A stretch of 64,000 nucleotides of DNA from Bacteroidales bacterium (GTDB taxonomy: Bacteria > Bacteroidota > Bacteroidia > Bacteroidales > VadinHA17), in NCBI GenBank assembly GCA_022865305.1, contig JALHSP010000062.1:209522-273521 (forward strand), given 5' to 3'. Within the stretch, counting starts at the first letter, position 1; each line of letters starts with the position of its first letter. The position numbers and the translations under genes were made by a program. Below the pieces are notes generated by a model that had not been told where the DNA came from, did not search any database, and saw only the letters and a program-made list of their open reading frames with translations. This document shows, in pieces, positions 8,368-16,933 of the stretch.

Positions 8368-9711
8368 TTAATGAAGATTATAAAACTTTACCGCATTGTC
8401 ATGCAGGATCATTTTTGCTACAGTTTTTGCTTCAGACTCAGACAAATACCCATCCCTGACTTTACTGATTAAAACATTCGAAATAATTTGTTTCGCAATT
8501 ATCAATTCACCATAAATATTTTCGACACATCTGTAATCGCCTCCGAAAGCCATTATTTTACTGGCAGGCACAGTTTCAAGCCATTCATTCAGATATCTCT
8601 CGCTGTATGTTGGTGAAATGGCAAAAGCCCAGTTCATATCAATAAAGACATTTTTGAAATTTTTTGCAAGAGTAGAAAGTTCCCCTCCAAAAGGATAACT
8701 GCCATGGTATAATGTAAAGTTAATATCAGGGTATTCTGTGAAAACATTGGCCAGCAATGCAGGATTGGAATTGCCGATTATGTTACCACCTCCTGCCTGT
8801 AGTCCAGTATGGATAGCTACAGGCAGTTTATATTTACCTGCCAGATCCAATAGCTGGTAAAACATGTAATCCTGGAGTGGTTTGGCATCCCTGTAAGAGA
8901 TTACATGATCTTCATTGCCGTTAACAAGTGAACGAAATACTTTCCTCGCTGTTTCAGTTTCTACTTTATCAAAACTCAATGGACGTTTATATGCAATATT
9001 TATTTTAATTGCCACTATTCCATTTTTTACAGCATCTTCAAGAACCACTCTCATTGATTTGACGAAATCTTCGAGAGTATAGATCGGATCAATCTGCATC
9101 ACCGCCAATGAATCAATTCTATACTTTGATCTTACTGATAACCAGGGCGAAAATTTTTTAGTGTACCGGAAGAAATCATCTTTCCCTGTAAGGTAATCGT
9201 CTTCCTGAATAAGGTAATCAATTCTGCATGAATCTCTTAGGATGCGATTAAACCAGTCAGTACTGTATGCCATTTTGATTTTTTCGGAAAGCGGTCCGAC
9301 TGTAGATTCATTTAAGTCGGTTATTTTATACAGGTTTTCAATAGCAAGCAATACAACCCTGTTGAATGAGGTATTAAATGAATTTCGCCAGTATGGCTCA
9401 ATTATTTTCCATTTATTAGTTGGTGTAAGTGGTTCATTGAATAATGAATTGAACAGGGAGTCAGGCATCCCTGAAGATATTAAGTCTTCATAGCTTTGCT
9501 GGTGTATAAGCAGCATAAAATCGAGGATATTGGTTTTTATCAACTGATCAGGATCAAACAAATGTTCATGGGTATCAACGATCCTCAATGAATCGATATA
9601 ATTTTCAATACGACGTTCATATCCGAAAGCTGGTGATGATCTTATCTGTTGCTGGGCTCTTCCGGAAAAAGTAACACTAAACAGAATTAAGAATGATATT
9701 TGAAGTTTCAT
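8368..9711 (-). CDS. Secreted amidohydrolase-family protein
   Basis: This 447-residue protein has a signal peptide (to about residue 20, FSGRAQ) and an amidohydrolase-superfamily TIM barrel. The metal-binding HxH is seen in DTHEHLFDP. Later blocks AIHTGLQAGGG, LYHGSYPFGGE and FGGDYR supply the usual His, His and Asp. The overall look is of the amidohydrolase_2 group, which includes sugar-lactone hydrolases, decarboxylases and uronate-isomerase-like proteins. Export to the periplasm is unusual for such enzymes. It ends 3 bp beyond the convergent BNR-4 gene and is followed upstream by the enolase-superfamily gene on the same strand. A lactonase-plus-dehydratase pair is possible but unproven. 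Confidence 0.7.
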   Translation of the reverse strand: MKLQISFLILFSVTFSGRAQQQIRSSPAFGYERRIENYIDSLRIVDTHEHLFDPDQLIKTNILDFMLLIHQQSYEDLISSGMPDSLFNSLFNEPLTPTNKWKIIEPYWRNSFNTSFNRVVLLAIENLYKITDLNESTVGPLSEKIKMAYSTDWFNRILRDSCRIDYLIQEDDYLTGKDDFFRYTKKFSPWLSVRSKYRIDSLAVMQIDPIYTLEDFVKSMRVVLEDAVKNGIVAIKINIAYKRPLSFDKVETETARKVFRSLVNGNEDHVISYRDAKPLQDYMFYQLLDLAGKYKLPVAIHTGLQAGGGNIIGNSNPALLANVFTEYPDINFTLYHGSYPFGGELSTLAKNFKNVFIDMNWAFAISPTYSERYLNEWLETVPASKIMAFGGDYRCVENIYGELIIAKQIISNVLISKVRDGYLSESEAKTVAKMILHDNAVKFYNLH

Positions 9712-9900
9712 TAAGCGCAGGAATAAATCTTAATTGTTATACTTTCAGCACCAGTTCCCTTCTTTACCAGAAATCTGATCCCTCCCGGGATTATATAAAA
9801 GTGATCAGATAATACCATCTTCAGGAATGAAAAATATTTTGTCTGAAAGTTAGACCATTAATTATAATGAAATATTCCTGTTAAGTTTTTTTAACTTAAT

Positions 9901-11154
9901 TTACATTTTAACAATTGTATGTTTATTAATATAAGACGGATCAATTTCAATCCCCAGTCCTGGTCCGGATGGAACAGTAATGACTCCTTCATCGCTTGAT
10001 AGTGATGAAGTTTTACATTCGAAAGGCAGATCTTTATTGGATCCTTTAAATTCGTGATAGAGGCCGGCATTTGGCGTAGCTGAAACAAAGTGCATCATAT
10101 ACAGGTACCCAAGACCTCCCGAAATATGAGGAGTGCATTGTTTCCCGTATGTTTCCGCCATTCTGGCCACCTTCATTGACCTTATCATACCACCAAAATA
10201 GAACATATCAGGCTGCACTATCTGGAGGGCATCATTTGCAATAAGCCAGCGAAACATATGAAGGCTTGGTTCCTGCTCCCCTCCGGCGATCGGGATCGTT
10301 AAAGCATCGGAGACCTCTTTTGTCTCTTCATACCAGTCAAATGGTACAGGTTCCTCGTAAAAGTCAAATTTGTACTCCTCAAGTATCTTTCCGATCCTGA
10401 TAGCTTCATCTGCAGTATATGAACCGTTTGAATCAGCATACATGACCATATTATCTCCGAATGTTTTACGCACAAGAGGTATAACTTTTTCCGTACGTCC
10501 TGCAGGCGATTCAAAATTATTGCTCATTCTTCCGCCGACTTTTAACTTAAGAGCTTTGGCGTGGGTCTCTGCAACGTCTCTAATAAGGTGTTCTACAGTT
10601 ATTTCAGCGGTTATCTCCCTCTCTCCATTTGCCTGATAAACAGCAATCCGTTTATTATGAATCTCACCAATAAGTTCACCGATTGATTTTCCTGCAATTT
10701 TCCCTAGCATATCGAGGATAGCAAATTCGATTGTTGCGAGCGGTACCCAGAGAGCAAGATTCTGCATTTTGTAGTTACTCTGATATACATAAACCTCGTC
10801 AATCAGCCTGTCAAGGTTTCTGGCATCCTTCCCGGGGAAGAATGGCTGAAGACGATTGACAAAGACCGGGTAAAGCGATTTCATCTGGTCATTGTTTGCC
10901 ACAGAAATGCCTTCAGCGCCATCCTTTGACCTGACCCTGCAAAGGAAGGTGTTGTTAAGCCTGAGAAGCTCAAGAGTATCCATAATAACAGGGTCAGGGA
11001 GCAGGTCCTTCCTGAGTACGGGTCTTTTCAATATCTCATCAAGCCGTGAATATTTCTCTTTCAGTGTTACTTTTTGTTGCGAAAGGCCAGGTAAGGCTAC
11101 TGCTAGACCAGCAGTTACAGATGTTGAAATGAATTTTCGACGGTTGGTTCTCAT
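9901..11154 (-). CDS. Tat-exported enolase-superfamily (mandelate racemase-like) enzyme
   Basis: The 417-residue protein begins with a Tat leader (NRRKFIS plus a hydrophobic stretch). Mandelate racemase/muconate lactonizing family residues can be placed: the KxK pair in LKLKVGG (about 205), metal ligands in YADSNG (about 243), YEEPVP (about 270) and GGEQE (about 296), and the general-base His in CTPHISGG (about 345). Such enzymes dehydrate or cycloisomerise sugar acids (for example rhamnonate, fuconate, galactarate). Which acid is used here is not visible. Export of this normally cytosolic family suggests sugar-acid chemistry in the periplasm, in line with the neighbouring secreted amidohydrolase. 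Confidence 0.8.
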   Translation of the reverse strand: MRTNRRKFISTSVTAGLAVALPGLSQQKVTLKEKYSRLDEILKRPVLRKDLLPDPVIMDTLELLRLNNTFLCRVRSKDGAEGISVANNDQMKSLYPVFVNRLQPFFPGKDARNLDRLIDEVYVYQSNYKMQNLALWVPLATIEFAILDMLGKIAGKSIGELIGEIHNKRIAVYQANGEREITAEITVEHLIRDVAETHAKALKLKVGGRMSNNFESPAGRTEKVIPLVRKTFGDNMVMYADSNGSYTADEAIRIGKILEEYKFDFYEEPVPFDWYEETKEVSDALTIPIAGGEQEPSLHMFRWLIANDALQIVQPDMFYFGGMIRSMKVARMAETYGKQCTPHISGGLGYLYMMHFVSATPNAGLYHEFKGSNKDLPFECKTSSLSSDEGVITVPSGPGLGIEIDPSYINKHTIVKM

Positions 11155-11185
11155 AGTTTCAAATTAATTTCTATTGAGTTTTTTT

Positions 11186-11270
11186 ACCCCCTTCCCGACC
11201 TTCCCCCACCCCATAGGGGAAGGAGTTGGTTTTAACCTTTCCCCCTTGGGGGAAAATGAAAGGGGGTAAA
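11186..11270. repeat. C-run/G-run palindromic element (variant)
   Basis: The stretch holds CCCCTTCCC-type runs, an inner GGTTTTAACC, and a CCCCCTTGGGGG palindrome. It lies between the enolase-superfamily gene and the pectate lyase and resembles the bipartite elements at 3.4 and 12.4 kb, with diverged arms. Confidence 0.55.
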
Positions 11271-11281
11271 TAGATGCGGAT

Positions 11282-12370
11282 TCATTTTATCCACTTAGCT
11301 TTCCATTCCGGGTATTTTTCAAAAACCTCCTGTGGTGCATCGGTATACCAGCTATAGCCATTTCTTCTTTCATAGCCTATTTCTTCAAGAGATTTCTTTT
11401 TAATGCCGTCACGGTCACAAACGAAAGGTTGCCCGGTCTCAAGATCATAAAATCTTGCCCACATATCTCCGGCTTTTGGATCCTGAATAATACGCCTGTC
11501 TCTTTGTCCTGCGTTGTTAGTGAAAAAATCCCACCTGGTATTTTTTATCCTGTGCGAATCGAGCCATTCAATAGCTCCCTGAACAGATACGATTATTTCG
11601 GGTGACGGATCGGATATTTCCATAAGGAGCTTAATAATGCCCACCGATTCAGCACCGCTGAATGATGGTAATTCATATGTGCGGGCACCGGCTGGCAGAA
11701 GTGTCTTCTCATCATGCTGGGCACACCAGACAGTTGGCTTATCATTAACCCTGATCTGTGTCTTTAAGATGCAATCAATGCCTTTATTGTAAGCTGTTTT
11801 CGATCTGGAAAAAAATTCGGGATGAACTATGGAACTATATAATTGTTTGTTTGCACCTATATCCCTGAGCATCTCCAGGATATTGACAATTGCATTATCG
11901 TTGAAAGTAATATGAGTATAATACCCTTTTCTCAACGGAAAAAACATAGGCCATCCGCCGTTATCATACTGGGCGTCAAGAATAAATTTTAATCCCCTGT
12001 TAAATGAATCCTTGTAAGCCTCATTTTTTGTTTTATTGTACATCCTTACAAGGAACTTCATCTCGGTTGTTGTGGCGCTGTTATCAAAGATTGCATCATT
12101 AAGCCCTTTATCATCATTTATTTTGGCTTTTTCAGCGTCTGTGAGAGGTTTGTGAATTGGTATATTCTTCGGCCAACCTCCAAAATCCCTCTGATACAGG
12201 AGAACATTCTCCGCAACTGATTTTGATTCTTCCGAACCGTACCATTCATCCGGCATCCTCGTCGCAACATATTGCCATGATAGATTGCTGATCGGTGTCT
12301 GGCTTAAAATGATTTGAATATTTGAAATAAAGAAGAAAACCACCAAACCTGCATTGAAAATTATTTTCAT
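11282..12370 (-). CDS. Secreted pectate lyase, PL10 family
   Basis: This enzyme cleaves polygalacturonate by beta-elimination. I place the start at the ATG ending at 12370, which opens a signal peptide (MKIIFNAGLVVFFFISN...ILSQ). The longer ORF start at 12439 lies inside a C-run repeat element and adds a spurious leader. The mature protein has the family signatures DFGGWPKN, FDNSATTTEM (with the catalytic-site-like region), QYDNGGWPMFFP, HITFNDNA and the C-terminal GYSWYTD. The length of 362 residues is normal for a single-domain PL10. It sits in a minus-strand group with the GH67-like gene and points to pectin as a substrate. Confidence 0.85.
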   Translation of the reverse strand: MKIIFNAGLVVFFFISNIQIILSQTPISNLSWQYVATRMPDEWYGSEESKSVAENVLLYQRDFGGWPKNIPIHKPLTDAEKAKINDDKGLNDAIFDNSATTTEMKFLVRMYNKTKNEAYKDSFNRGLKFILDAQYDNGGWPMFFPLRKGYYTHITFNDNAIVNILEMLRDIGANKQLYSSIVHPEFFSRSKTAYNKGIDCILKTQIRVNDKPTVWCAQHDEKTLLPAGARTYELPSFSGAESVGIIKLLMEISDPSPEIIVSVQGAIEWLDSHRIKNTRWDFFTNNAGQRDRRIIQDPKAGDMWARFYDLETGQPFVCDRDGIKKKSLEEIGYERRNGYSWYTDAPQEVFEKYPEWKAKWIK

Positions 12371-12411
12371 ATATTTTAAAATATCTATTTTTTCTTTTTG
12401 TTTTACCCCGC

Positions 12412-12524
12412 TCCCCCCTTGATAAGGGCAACCCCCCAACCCCCCTAAAGGGGGGCTAAATTGTGCCCGTAATAGGGGCTAAGTAAGACAGATTTTAACC
12501 CCCCTAAAGGGGGGCCAGGGGGGT
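12412..12524. repeat. Bipartite CCCCCCTxxAGGGGGG element overlapping a CDS end
   Basis: Two CCCCCCTAAAGGGGGG palindromes are separated by about 36 bp that again carries the conserved inner ends (TTAAAATC and AATTTAG on the minus strand). Unlike the other copies it is read through: the last 20 or so codons and the stop codon of the upstream minus-strand gene fall inside it. Confidence 0.75.
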
Positions 12525-14058
12525 AGCTCAATTTAAATACAACATTCCCATATTCTTTCCAACCTGTTTCAGTGATTTTTTTATGATATTCACGTGCCGT
12601 TGTAGCATCGCCGCGCCAGTTCCATTGTCCCCGTGGTACTTTTTCCTTGTAACTGTCAATTTCACCTGCAATGATCAGCATGGAATCAAGGGCTCTCTTC
12701 AATGTCTTTTTCAGCCATTTAGTCTGATATTCTTCACCCCGTGCATATACCCTGTACCCGAAATAGGCTGTTGCAGTTGCCTCATAGACCTTTGCTGTCA
12801 GTAATGTCCTGTAAAAAAGATTCATTATCAAATGAGAATCATTCTCATTTAAGAATGGTTCTGCTTTACCTGCAAGCCTGAAAGCTTTTTCCGCAGACTT
12901 TACTCCAAAATGTTTTTCTGCAATTATATACTTAAGATATGTCTCATCCATTTTTTCCACAGGTGTAACCCAGTTATTCTTAATTACCACCGGAGCTTCA
13001 ACATTAAGCCCGGCTTCCGGCGTTTTGAACCTGGCAGGAGCAAGGTGCTCAATTATATCAGTCCAGTAATGGAATTCTTTATTCACTCCATGCCTGACAA
13101 ATACAACCGGGGGATCTATCCATTTCCCGGAAACGTGCCGGCCATAGCTTGATTTGTAAGGGTCATAGTCCAGCTTTGAATGATTGGCAATATTCGTTCC
13201 AAGAGTATATATTGAAGAAGAAATTATATCAAAAGCTTTCATAAAAGCAGGTTTCAGAAAGCGGACTGCTTTGTATCCATATTTTTCTGAGATAAATTCA
13301 TAATAAATTTTATCTGCGGTAACAGTCTGATCTTCAGTATATCTTTTTAGTGCATATAATAGAATCTCATTAGGAGTTCCAACCAGGCGGGTATCGCCGT
13401 AGCGGTCGGTACGGGCTACATAGCCGATAATATTTGGTCTCCTGATCAGATCACTCCACCGTTTTAAAATATATTCAGGCCAGGTGTTTGCTATCACTCC
13501 CTGCCCGTTAAATTCGTTGCAGGCATCAAATTCCATTATCGTCGGCCTGTTGATTGTTCCTGCATATTTATCATTCGGATGTGTAAGGAAGAAATCATGT
13601 GGTGTCTCCTTCATCATAAGAATGATCTTATTGCTTTTAATATGGTCAATACAACCGATGGTATTCTTATACTCCGCATCGGTATAGGCAAATGTCCTGA
13701 TGTATAATTTTTTCCCCAGTTCATCGCAGATGACGCCAGCGACAGCGTCTACCACTGCAGCAAGCTTTTCTGAACCAGTCTTAAGCTCTTCAGAATACTG
13801 ATTTTCAGCTCTTGCACCGGTCTCAATAAATGTCAACACCAGACCATCAACTCCGGGGACAAGTTTTAACATATCACGGTAATCCTGCTTAAACCATTCC
13901 CAGAAAGCCGGGTTATCAAGATTGATTGTTTCAATATCATCTGCATAACTGTCGGAAAGTATGTTCCAGCCGCGGATCTGCTGAAAATCCTGCCCGTATG
14001 ATAATGATGTTATTGATGCAATCAGCAGACTTAATATTTGTTTTATCATATTCGCCAT
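12445..14058 (-). CDS. Secreted TIM-barrel hydrolase, alpha-glucuronidase (GH67)-like
   Basis: This 537-residue protein has a signal peptide (SLSYGQ about residue 23). It looks like the catalytic barrel plus helical C-terminal domain of GH67-type alpha-glucuronidases, without the N-terminal domain: PGVDGLVLTFIETGAR, KLYIRTF, IMEFDACNEFNGQG and NIIGYVARTDRYGD fit barrel strands. The catalytic Glu/Asp residues cannot be assigned with certainty, so this is a distant call. The final stretch YPPGPPLGGLKS... is encoded by the G/C-run repeat at 12.4-12.5 kb and is probably not ancestral; the native protein likely ended near VVFKLS. It is probably cotranscribed with the PL10 gene. Confidence 0.55.
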   Translation of the reverse strand: MANMIKQILSLLIASITSLSYGQDFQQIRGWNILSDSYADDIETINLDNPAFWEWFKQDYRDMLKLVPGVDGLVLTFIETGARAENQYSEELKTGSEKLAAVVDAVAGVICDELGKKLYIRTFAYTDAEYKNTIGCIDHIKSNKIILMMKETPHDFFLTHPNDKYAGTINRPTIMEFDACNEFNGQGVIANTWPEYILKRWSDLIRRPNIIGYVARTDRYGDTRLVGTPNEILLYALKRYTEDQTVTADKIYYEFISEKYGYKAVRFLKPAFMKAFDIISSSIYTLGTNIANHSKLDYDPYKSSYGRHVSGKWIDPPVVFVRHGVNKEFHYWTDIIEHLAPARFKTPEAGLNVEAPVVIKNNWVTPVEKMDETYLKYIIAEKHFGVKSAEKAFRLAGKAEPFLNENDSHLIMNLFYRTLLTAKVYEATATAYFGYRVYARGEEYQTKWLKKTLKRALDSMLIIAGEIDSYKEKVPRGQWNWRGDATTAREYHKKITETGWKEYGNVVFKLSYPPGPPLGGLKSVLLSPYYGHNLAPL

Positions 14059-14363
14059 TTTCCCATATGTGAAACTCTATAACTTCAGCACAAAGATACG
14101 AAGGTACACTAAGTTTTAAATATGATTAAATGAGAAGCATGCCTCCGCTGCGCGGCTGGAATTCATATAAGCACCGGGAAAGGGTTAAAGATGTGACTGA
14201 AAGTATCTTATTGATTTAAAGGATAATTTGATAATTTGATAATTAAACACTTCAACTCTTTTAACTCTAAGTACTTTAGACACTTTAGGTACTTCTTCAT
14301 TACACACCTGACTTTTATATAAATATTTTCGTATATTTCGCTAAACTTTTAATCCTGATCAAC
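14059..14363. other. 305-bp divergent intergenic region
   Basis: This separates the divergent GH67-like and sugar-isomerase genes, so it should hold promoters for both. It contains a short tandem repeat of TTTGATAA (GATAATTTGATAATTTGATAATT near 14221) and repeated ACTTTAGxxACTTTAG segments near 14270-14290. No gene or RNA was recognised. Confidence 0.4.
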
Positions 14364-15242
14364 ATGAAAAAAAGAAATTTGATTACAATTATTTTATTGA
14401 TTGCCATAACAGGCTCTCTTTCAACAATCCTGTATTCCTTTAAACCGGCTCCTAAAAAGAATATCGGACTTCAGCTATATTCTATCCGCGATTCTATCAG
14501 GAAAAATGTTCCGGCAGCTATCGAAAAGGTAGCAAAGATGGGTTATACTTTTGTTGAACCTGCCGGCTATGCCGACGGTAAATTTTATGGGGTAGATCCG
14601 GTTGCCTTTAAAGAGCTCTGCAAGAAGAATGGAATGTATGTCCTGAGTTCGCACACAAGCCAGCCTCTTCCTAACGATACCAACAGGGATAAAATCATGG
14701 CCTGGTGGGACGCATGTATAGATGCACATGTTGCTGCCGGGGCAAAATATATTGTTCAACCTTCGATGGGTGGCGATGCTTACAAGAGCCTTGAAACACT
14801 TAAAAAATATTGCGACTATTTTAATGCTGTAGGAGAAAAATGCAACGCAAAAGGGATCAGGTTTGGCTACCACAACCATGACAGGGAGTTTTCAACTCAG
14901 CTTGATGGCCAGACTATGTACGATTTTATGCTTGCAAATACTGACCCTGCAAAAGTATTCTTCCAGATCGATCTTTACTGGTGTGTTGTGGGTAAGAAGA
15001 ATCCGGTTGACTACTTTAAAAAATACCCGGGCAGATTTGAGCTGTGGCATATAAAAGATAAAGAAGAAATAGGAGCAAGCGGGATGATGGATTTTGAATC
15101 AATATGGGCTGCAAAGAAAGTATCTGGAATGAAATATGGCATCGTTGAAGTTGAGAGATATAATTTCGATGAGTTTACAAGCTGTCAGAAAAGTATTGAG
15201 TTTCTGAATGCTGCAAAATTTGTTAAGATGCCGAAAAAGTAG
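14364..15242 (+). CDS. Exported sugar isomerase/epimerase (xylose-isomerase-like TIM barrel)
   Basis: This 292-residue protein of the AP-endonuclease-2/xylose-isomerase-like barrel family has an N-terminal hydrophobic export signal. Diagnostic segments are IGLQLYSIRD, KMGYTFVEPAG, FGYHNHDREF (metal/base His), FFQIDLYWC and ELWHIKD, VEVERY. Such proteins isomerise, epimerise or eliminate sugars, and secreted members occur beside Gfo/Idh/MocA oxidoreductases in Bacteroidota glycoside-oxidation systems. It has its own promoter region upstream. A GCCCTGGC/GCCAGGGC stem downstream could end the transcript. The substrate is unknown. Confidence 0.75.
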   Translation: MKKRNLITIILLIAITGSLSTILYSFKPAPKKNIGLQLYSIRDSIRKNVPAAIEKVAKMGYTFVEPAGYADGKFYGVDPVAFKELCKKNGMYVLSSHTSQPLPNDTNRDKIMAWWDACIDAHVAAGAKYIVQPSMGGDAYKSLETLKKYCDYFNAVGEKCNAKGIRFGYHNHDREFSTQLDGQTMYDFMLANTDPAKVFFQIDLYWCVVGKKNPVDYFKKYPGRFELWHIKDKEEIGASGMMDFESIWAAKKVSGMKYGIVEVERYNFDEFTSCQKSIEFLNAAKFVKMPKK

Positions 15243-15270
15243 TCTTCTGAAAATATTAATAATAAAAACA

Positions 15271-15325
15271 GCCCTGGCCCTCACAGAAAAACTAAATCTG
15301 GCAGGCAGCCAGGGCAGTTTTATAT
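15271..15325 (+). terminator. Possible weak terminator after the sugar isomerase
   Basis: GCCCTGGC (15271-15278) pairs perfectly with GCCAGGGC (15308-15315) over a 29-nt loop, followed by AGTTTTATATTT. The loop is long and the T-tract short, so efficiency is doubtful. Confidence 0.35.
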
Positions 15326-15338
15326 TTGTTAGTTAATT

Positions 15339-15676
15339 ATGAGAAACAATTTTTCGAGAAGAAGCTTTTTAAAAACATCTGCATTATCAGGAGCAGTCGC
15401 GTTATTACCGGGCTCTGTTTTTGCATCCGGACAGCTGACGAATAACAGTTCAGTGGCTTTGAATATAATTTCAACTCTGTGAAAGACCGGATAAAGGGAG
15501 TACATATGCATGAATTATGGTCTCCGGACTACCCCTACAGGTTGTTTTTTAAATTGCTGTCAGAATCCGGTTATAAAGGTTACTGCAACGCTGAAATCGG
15601 CAGGGCCAGCTGTGAACCAATTGAATTCATGAAATACTACCGTGGATTATTCCTTGCACTCCAGAATGCTATCTAA
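15339..15676 (+). pseudogene. Relic of a Tat-exported sugar isomerase/epimerase
   Basis: An ATG at 15339 opens a good Tat leader (SRRSFLKTSALSG, then a hydrophobic stretch to FASG) that reaches a TGA at 15480. A second frame then encodes about 65 residues that look like the C-terminus of a sugar isomerase: DRIKGVHMHELWSPDYPYR, followed by SGYKGYCNAEIG and the end FLALQNAI. About 200 central residues, which would form most of the barrel, are absent. Thus a leader and a tail are joined out of frame by a large deletion. The ORF-track GTG start at 15479 is not credible as a working gene. Confidence 0.75.
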
Positions 15677-15697
15677 TCCTAATAAAATTTAAATTAT

Positions 15698-16774
15698 ATG
15701 AAGAAAAATCTCTCCTTTCCGATTTTGTTAAGTTTAATACTGTTCGGCTGTCAGAGCCGTTTTTACACAGAAAATGATTTTTCGTCAGTATTGAAAATCG
15801 ACTCCCATATCCATATCAACAGCGATGACGGGGTTTTTGAAGAACAGGCAGCAGCAGATAACTTCCTGCTTATAACTCTGGGTGTGGATCATGGCGATTC
15901 TGCTAATATCAGGAAGCAGTTCAATCATGCTGTTTTATCGGCACAAAAGCACCCGGGGAAGATTTTCTTCGGTCCAACCTTTTTGTTTGATACTGCAGGA
16001 TGGGGGACAGAAGAGTGGAGCAAAAAAATAATTTCACAGCTCGATCAGGATATTTCCGCCGGTGCAATAACCGTAAAAGTGTGGAAGAATATCGGCATGA
16101 CTGTTCGTGACAGGGCAGGCAAATTCATTATGATAGATGATCCCGGCCTTGACCCGGTTTTCGATTTTATAAAGAGCCGGAATATCCTTGTTACCGGGCA
16201 TCTGGGTGAACCCCGGAATTGCTGGCTGCCCCTGAATGAAATGACTGTCAGCAGTGACAGCAGTTATTTTGCACGTAATCCTCAATATCATATGTTTCTT
16301 CATCCTGAATACCCTTCTTATGAAGATCAGATTAATGCCCGTGATAATCTTTTAAAAAAACATCCCGATCTGACCTTCATCGGATGCCACCTCGGAAGTC
16401 TGGAATGGAATGTCGATTCACTTGCCTTACGGCTTGACAGGTACCCGAATATGGCAGTCGATATATCGGCAAGGACCTGTCACCTGCAGTACCAGTCTGC
16501 AAAGGACCGCAACAGAGTCCGTGATTTTTGCATCAAATACCAGGACAGGCTGCTTTATGGAACTGATGTCGGTTACAGCGGGAGCAGTAATCCTGAGGAT
16601 TTTAAAAAACGGACGCATGACGAATGGACCGATGACTGGAAATATTTTGCAACCGATTCGGAATTGACATCTGATAAATTCAGAGGTACATTCGCCGGGC
16701 TTAAGCTGCCAAAATCGGTCATGAATAAGATCTATAGCGAAAATGCCATTAAATGGTATATGCTGACAATCTGA
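15698..16774 (+). CDS. Lipoprotein amidohydrolase (amidohydrolase_2 type)
   Basis: This 358-residue protein has a lipoprotein signal peptide (LSLILFGC, Cys at about 18). The amidohydrolase metal ligands are visible as DSHIHINSDDG (about residue 35-45), VTGHLGEP (about 165), GCHLGSLEWN (about 230) and LYGTDVGY (about 282). The family includes fuconolactone and other sugar-lactone hydrolases, so a periplasmic sugar-lactonase role is plausible. It starts 21 bp after the isomerase relic and could once have formed an operon with it. It is membrane-anchored, probably facing the periplasm or cell surface. Confidence 0.7.
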   Translation: MKKNLSFPILLSLILFGCQSRFYTENDFSSVLKIDSHIHINSDDGVFEEQAAADNFLLITLGVDHGDSANIRKQFNHAVLSAQKHPGKIFFGPTFLFDTAGWGTEEWSKKIISQLDQDISAGAITVKVWKNIGMTVRDRAGKFIMIDDPGLDPVFDFIKSRNILVTGHLGEPRNCWLPLNEMTVSSDSSYFARNPQYHMFLHPEYPSYEDQINARDNLLKKHPDLTFIGCHLGSLEWNVDSLALRLDRYPNMAVDISARTCHLQYQSAKDRNRVRDFCIKYQDRLLYGTDVGYSGSSNPEDFKKRTHDEWTDDWKYFATDSELTSDKFRGTFAGLKLPKSVMNKIYSENAIKWYMLTI

Positions 16775-16871
16775 GATATTTTTAATTTGGGCTACTCTTC
16801 GTTCATCTAATAAAATGTGCACGTTTAGCTAAGAAAATAATAAAAATCACTTGATAATCCGGATTTTTTCA

Positions 16872-16913
16872 TAAATTTACACGTGAAAGTACACGAGTAA
16901 GTAAAATATTAAT
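16872..16913 (+). promoter_or_regulatory. Operator-like element, copy 1, with -7-like box
   Basis: TAAATTTA (16872-16879, TAnnTTTA type) is followed by CACGTGAAAGTACACGAGTAAG and GTAAAATATT, aligning with the elements at 20.76 and 36.44 kb through GAAAGTnnnCGnGTAA. Here the inverted-repeat reading is clearest (TTACaCGTG / CACGaGTAA). It ends about 20 bp before the start codon of the GH43-like gene. Confidence 0.6.
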
Positions 16914-16933
16914 ATTATAAAACCCAGGATAAA

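Noticed and set aside
12371-12439. Upstream start of the PL10 gene
   Set aside because: It lies in a C-run repeat element and puts 23 residues ahead of a clear signal peptide.
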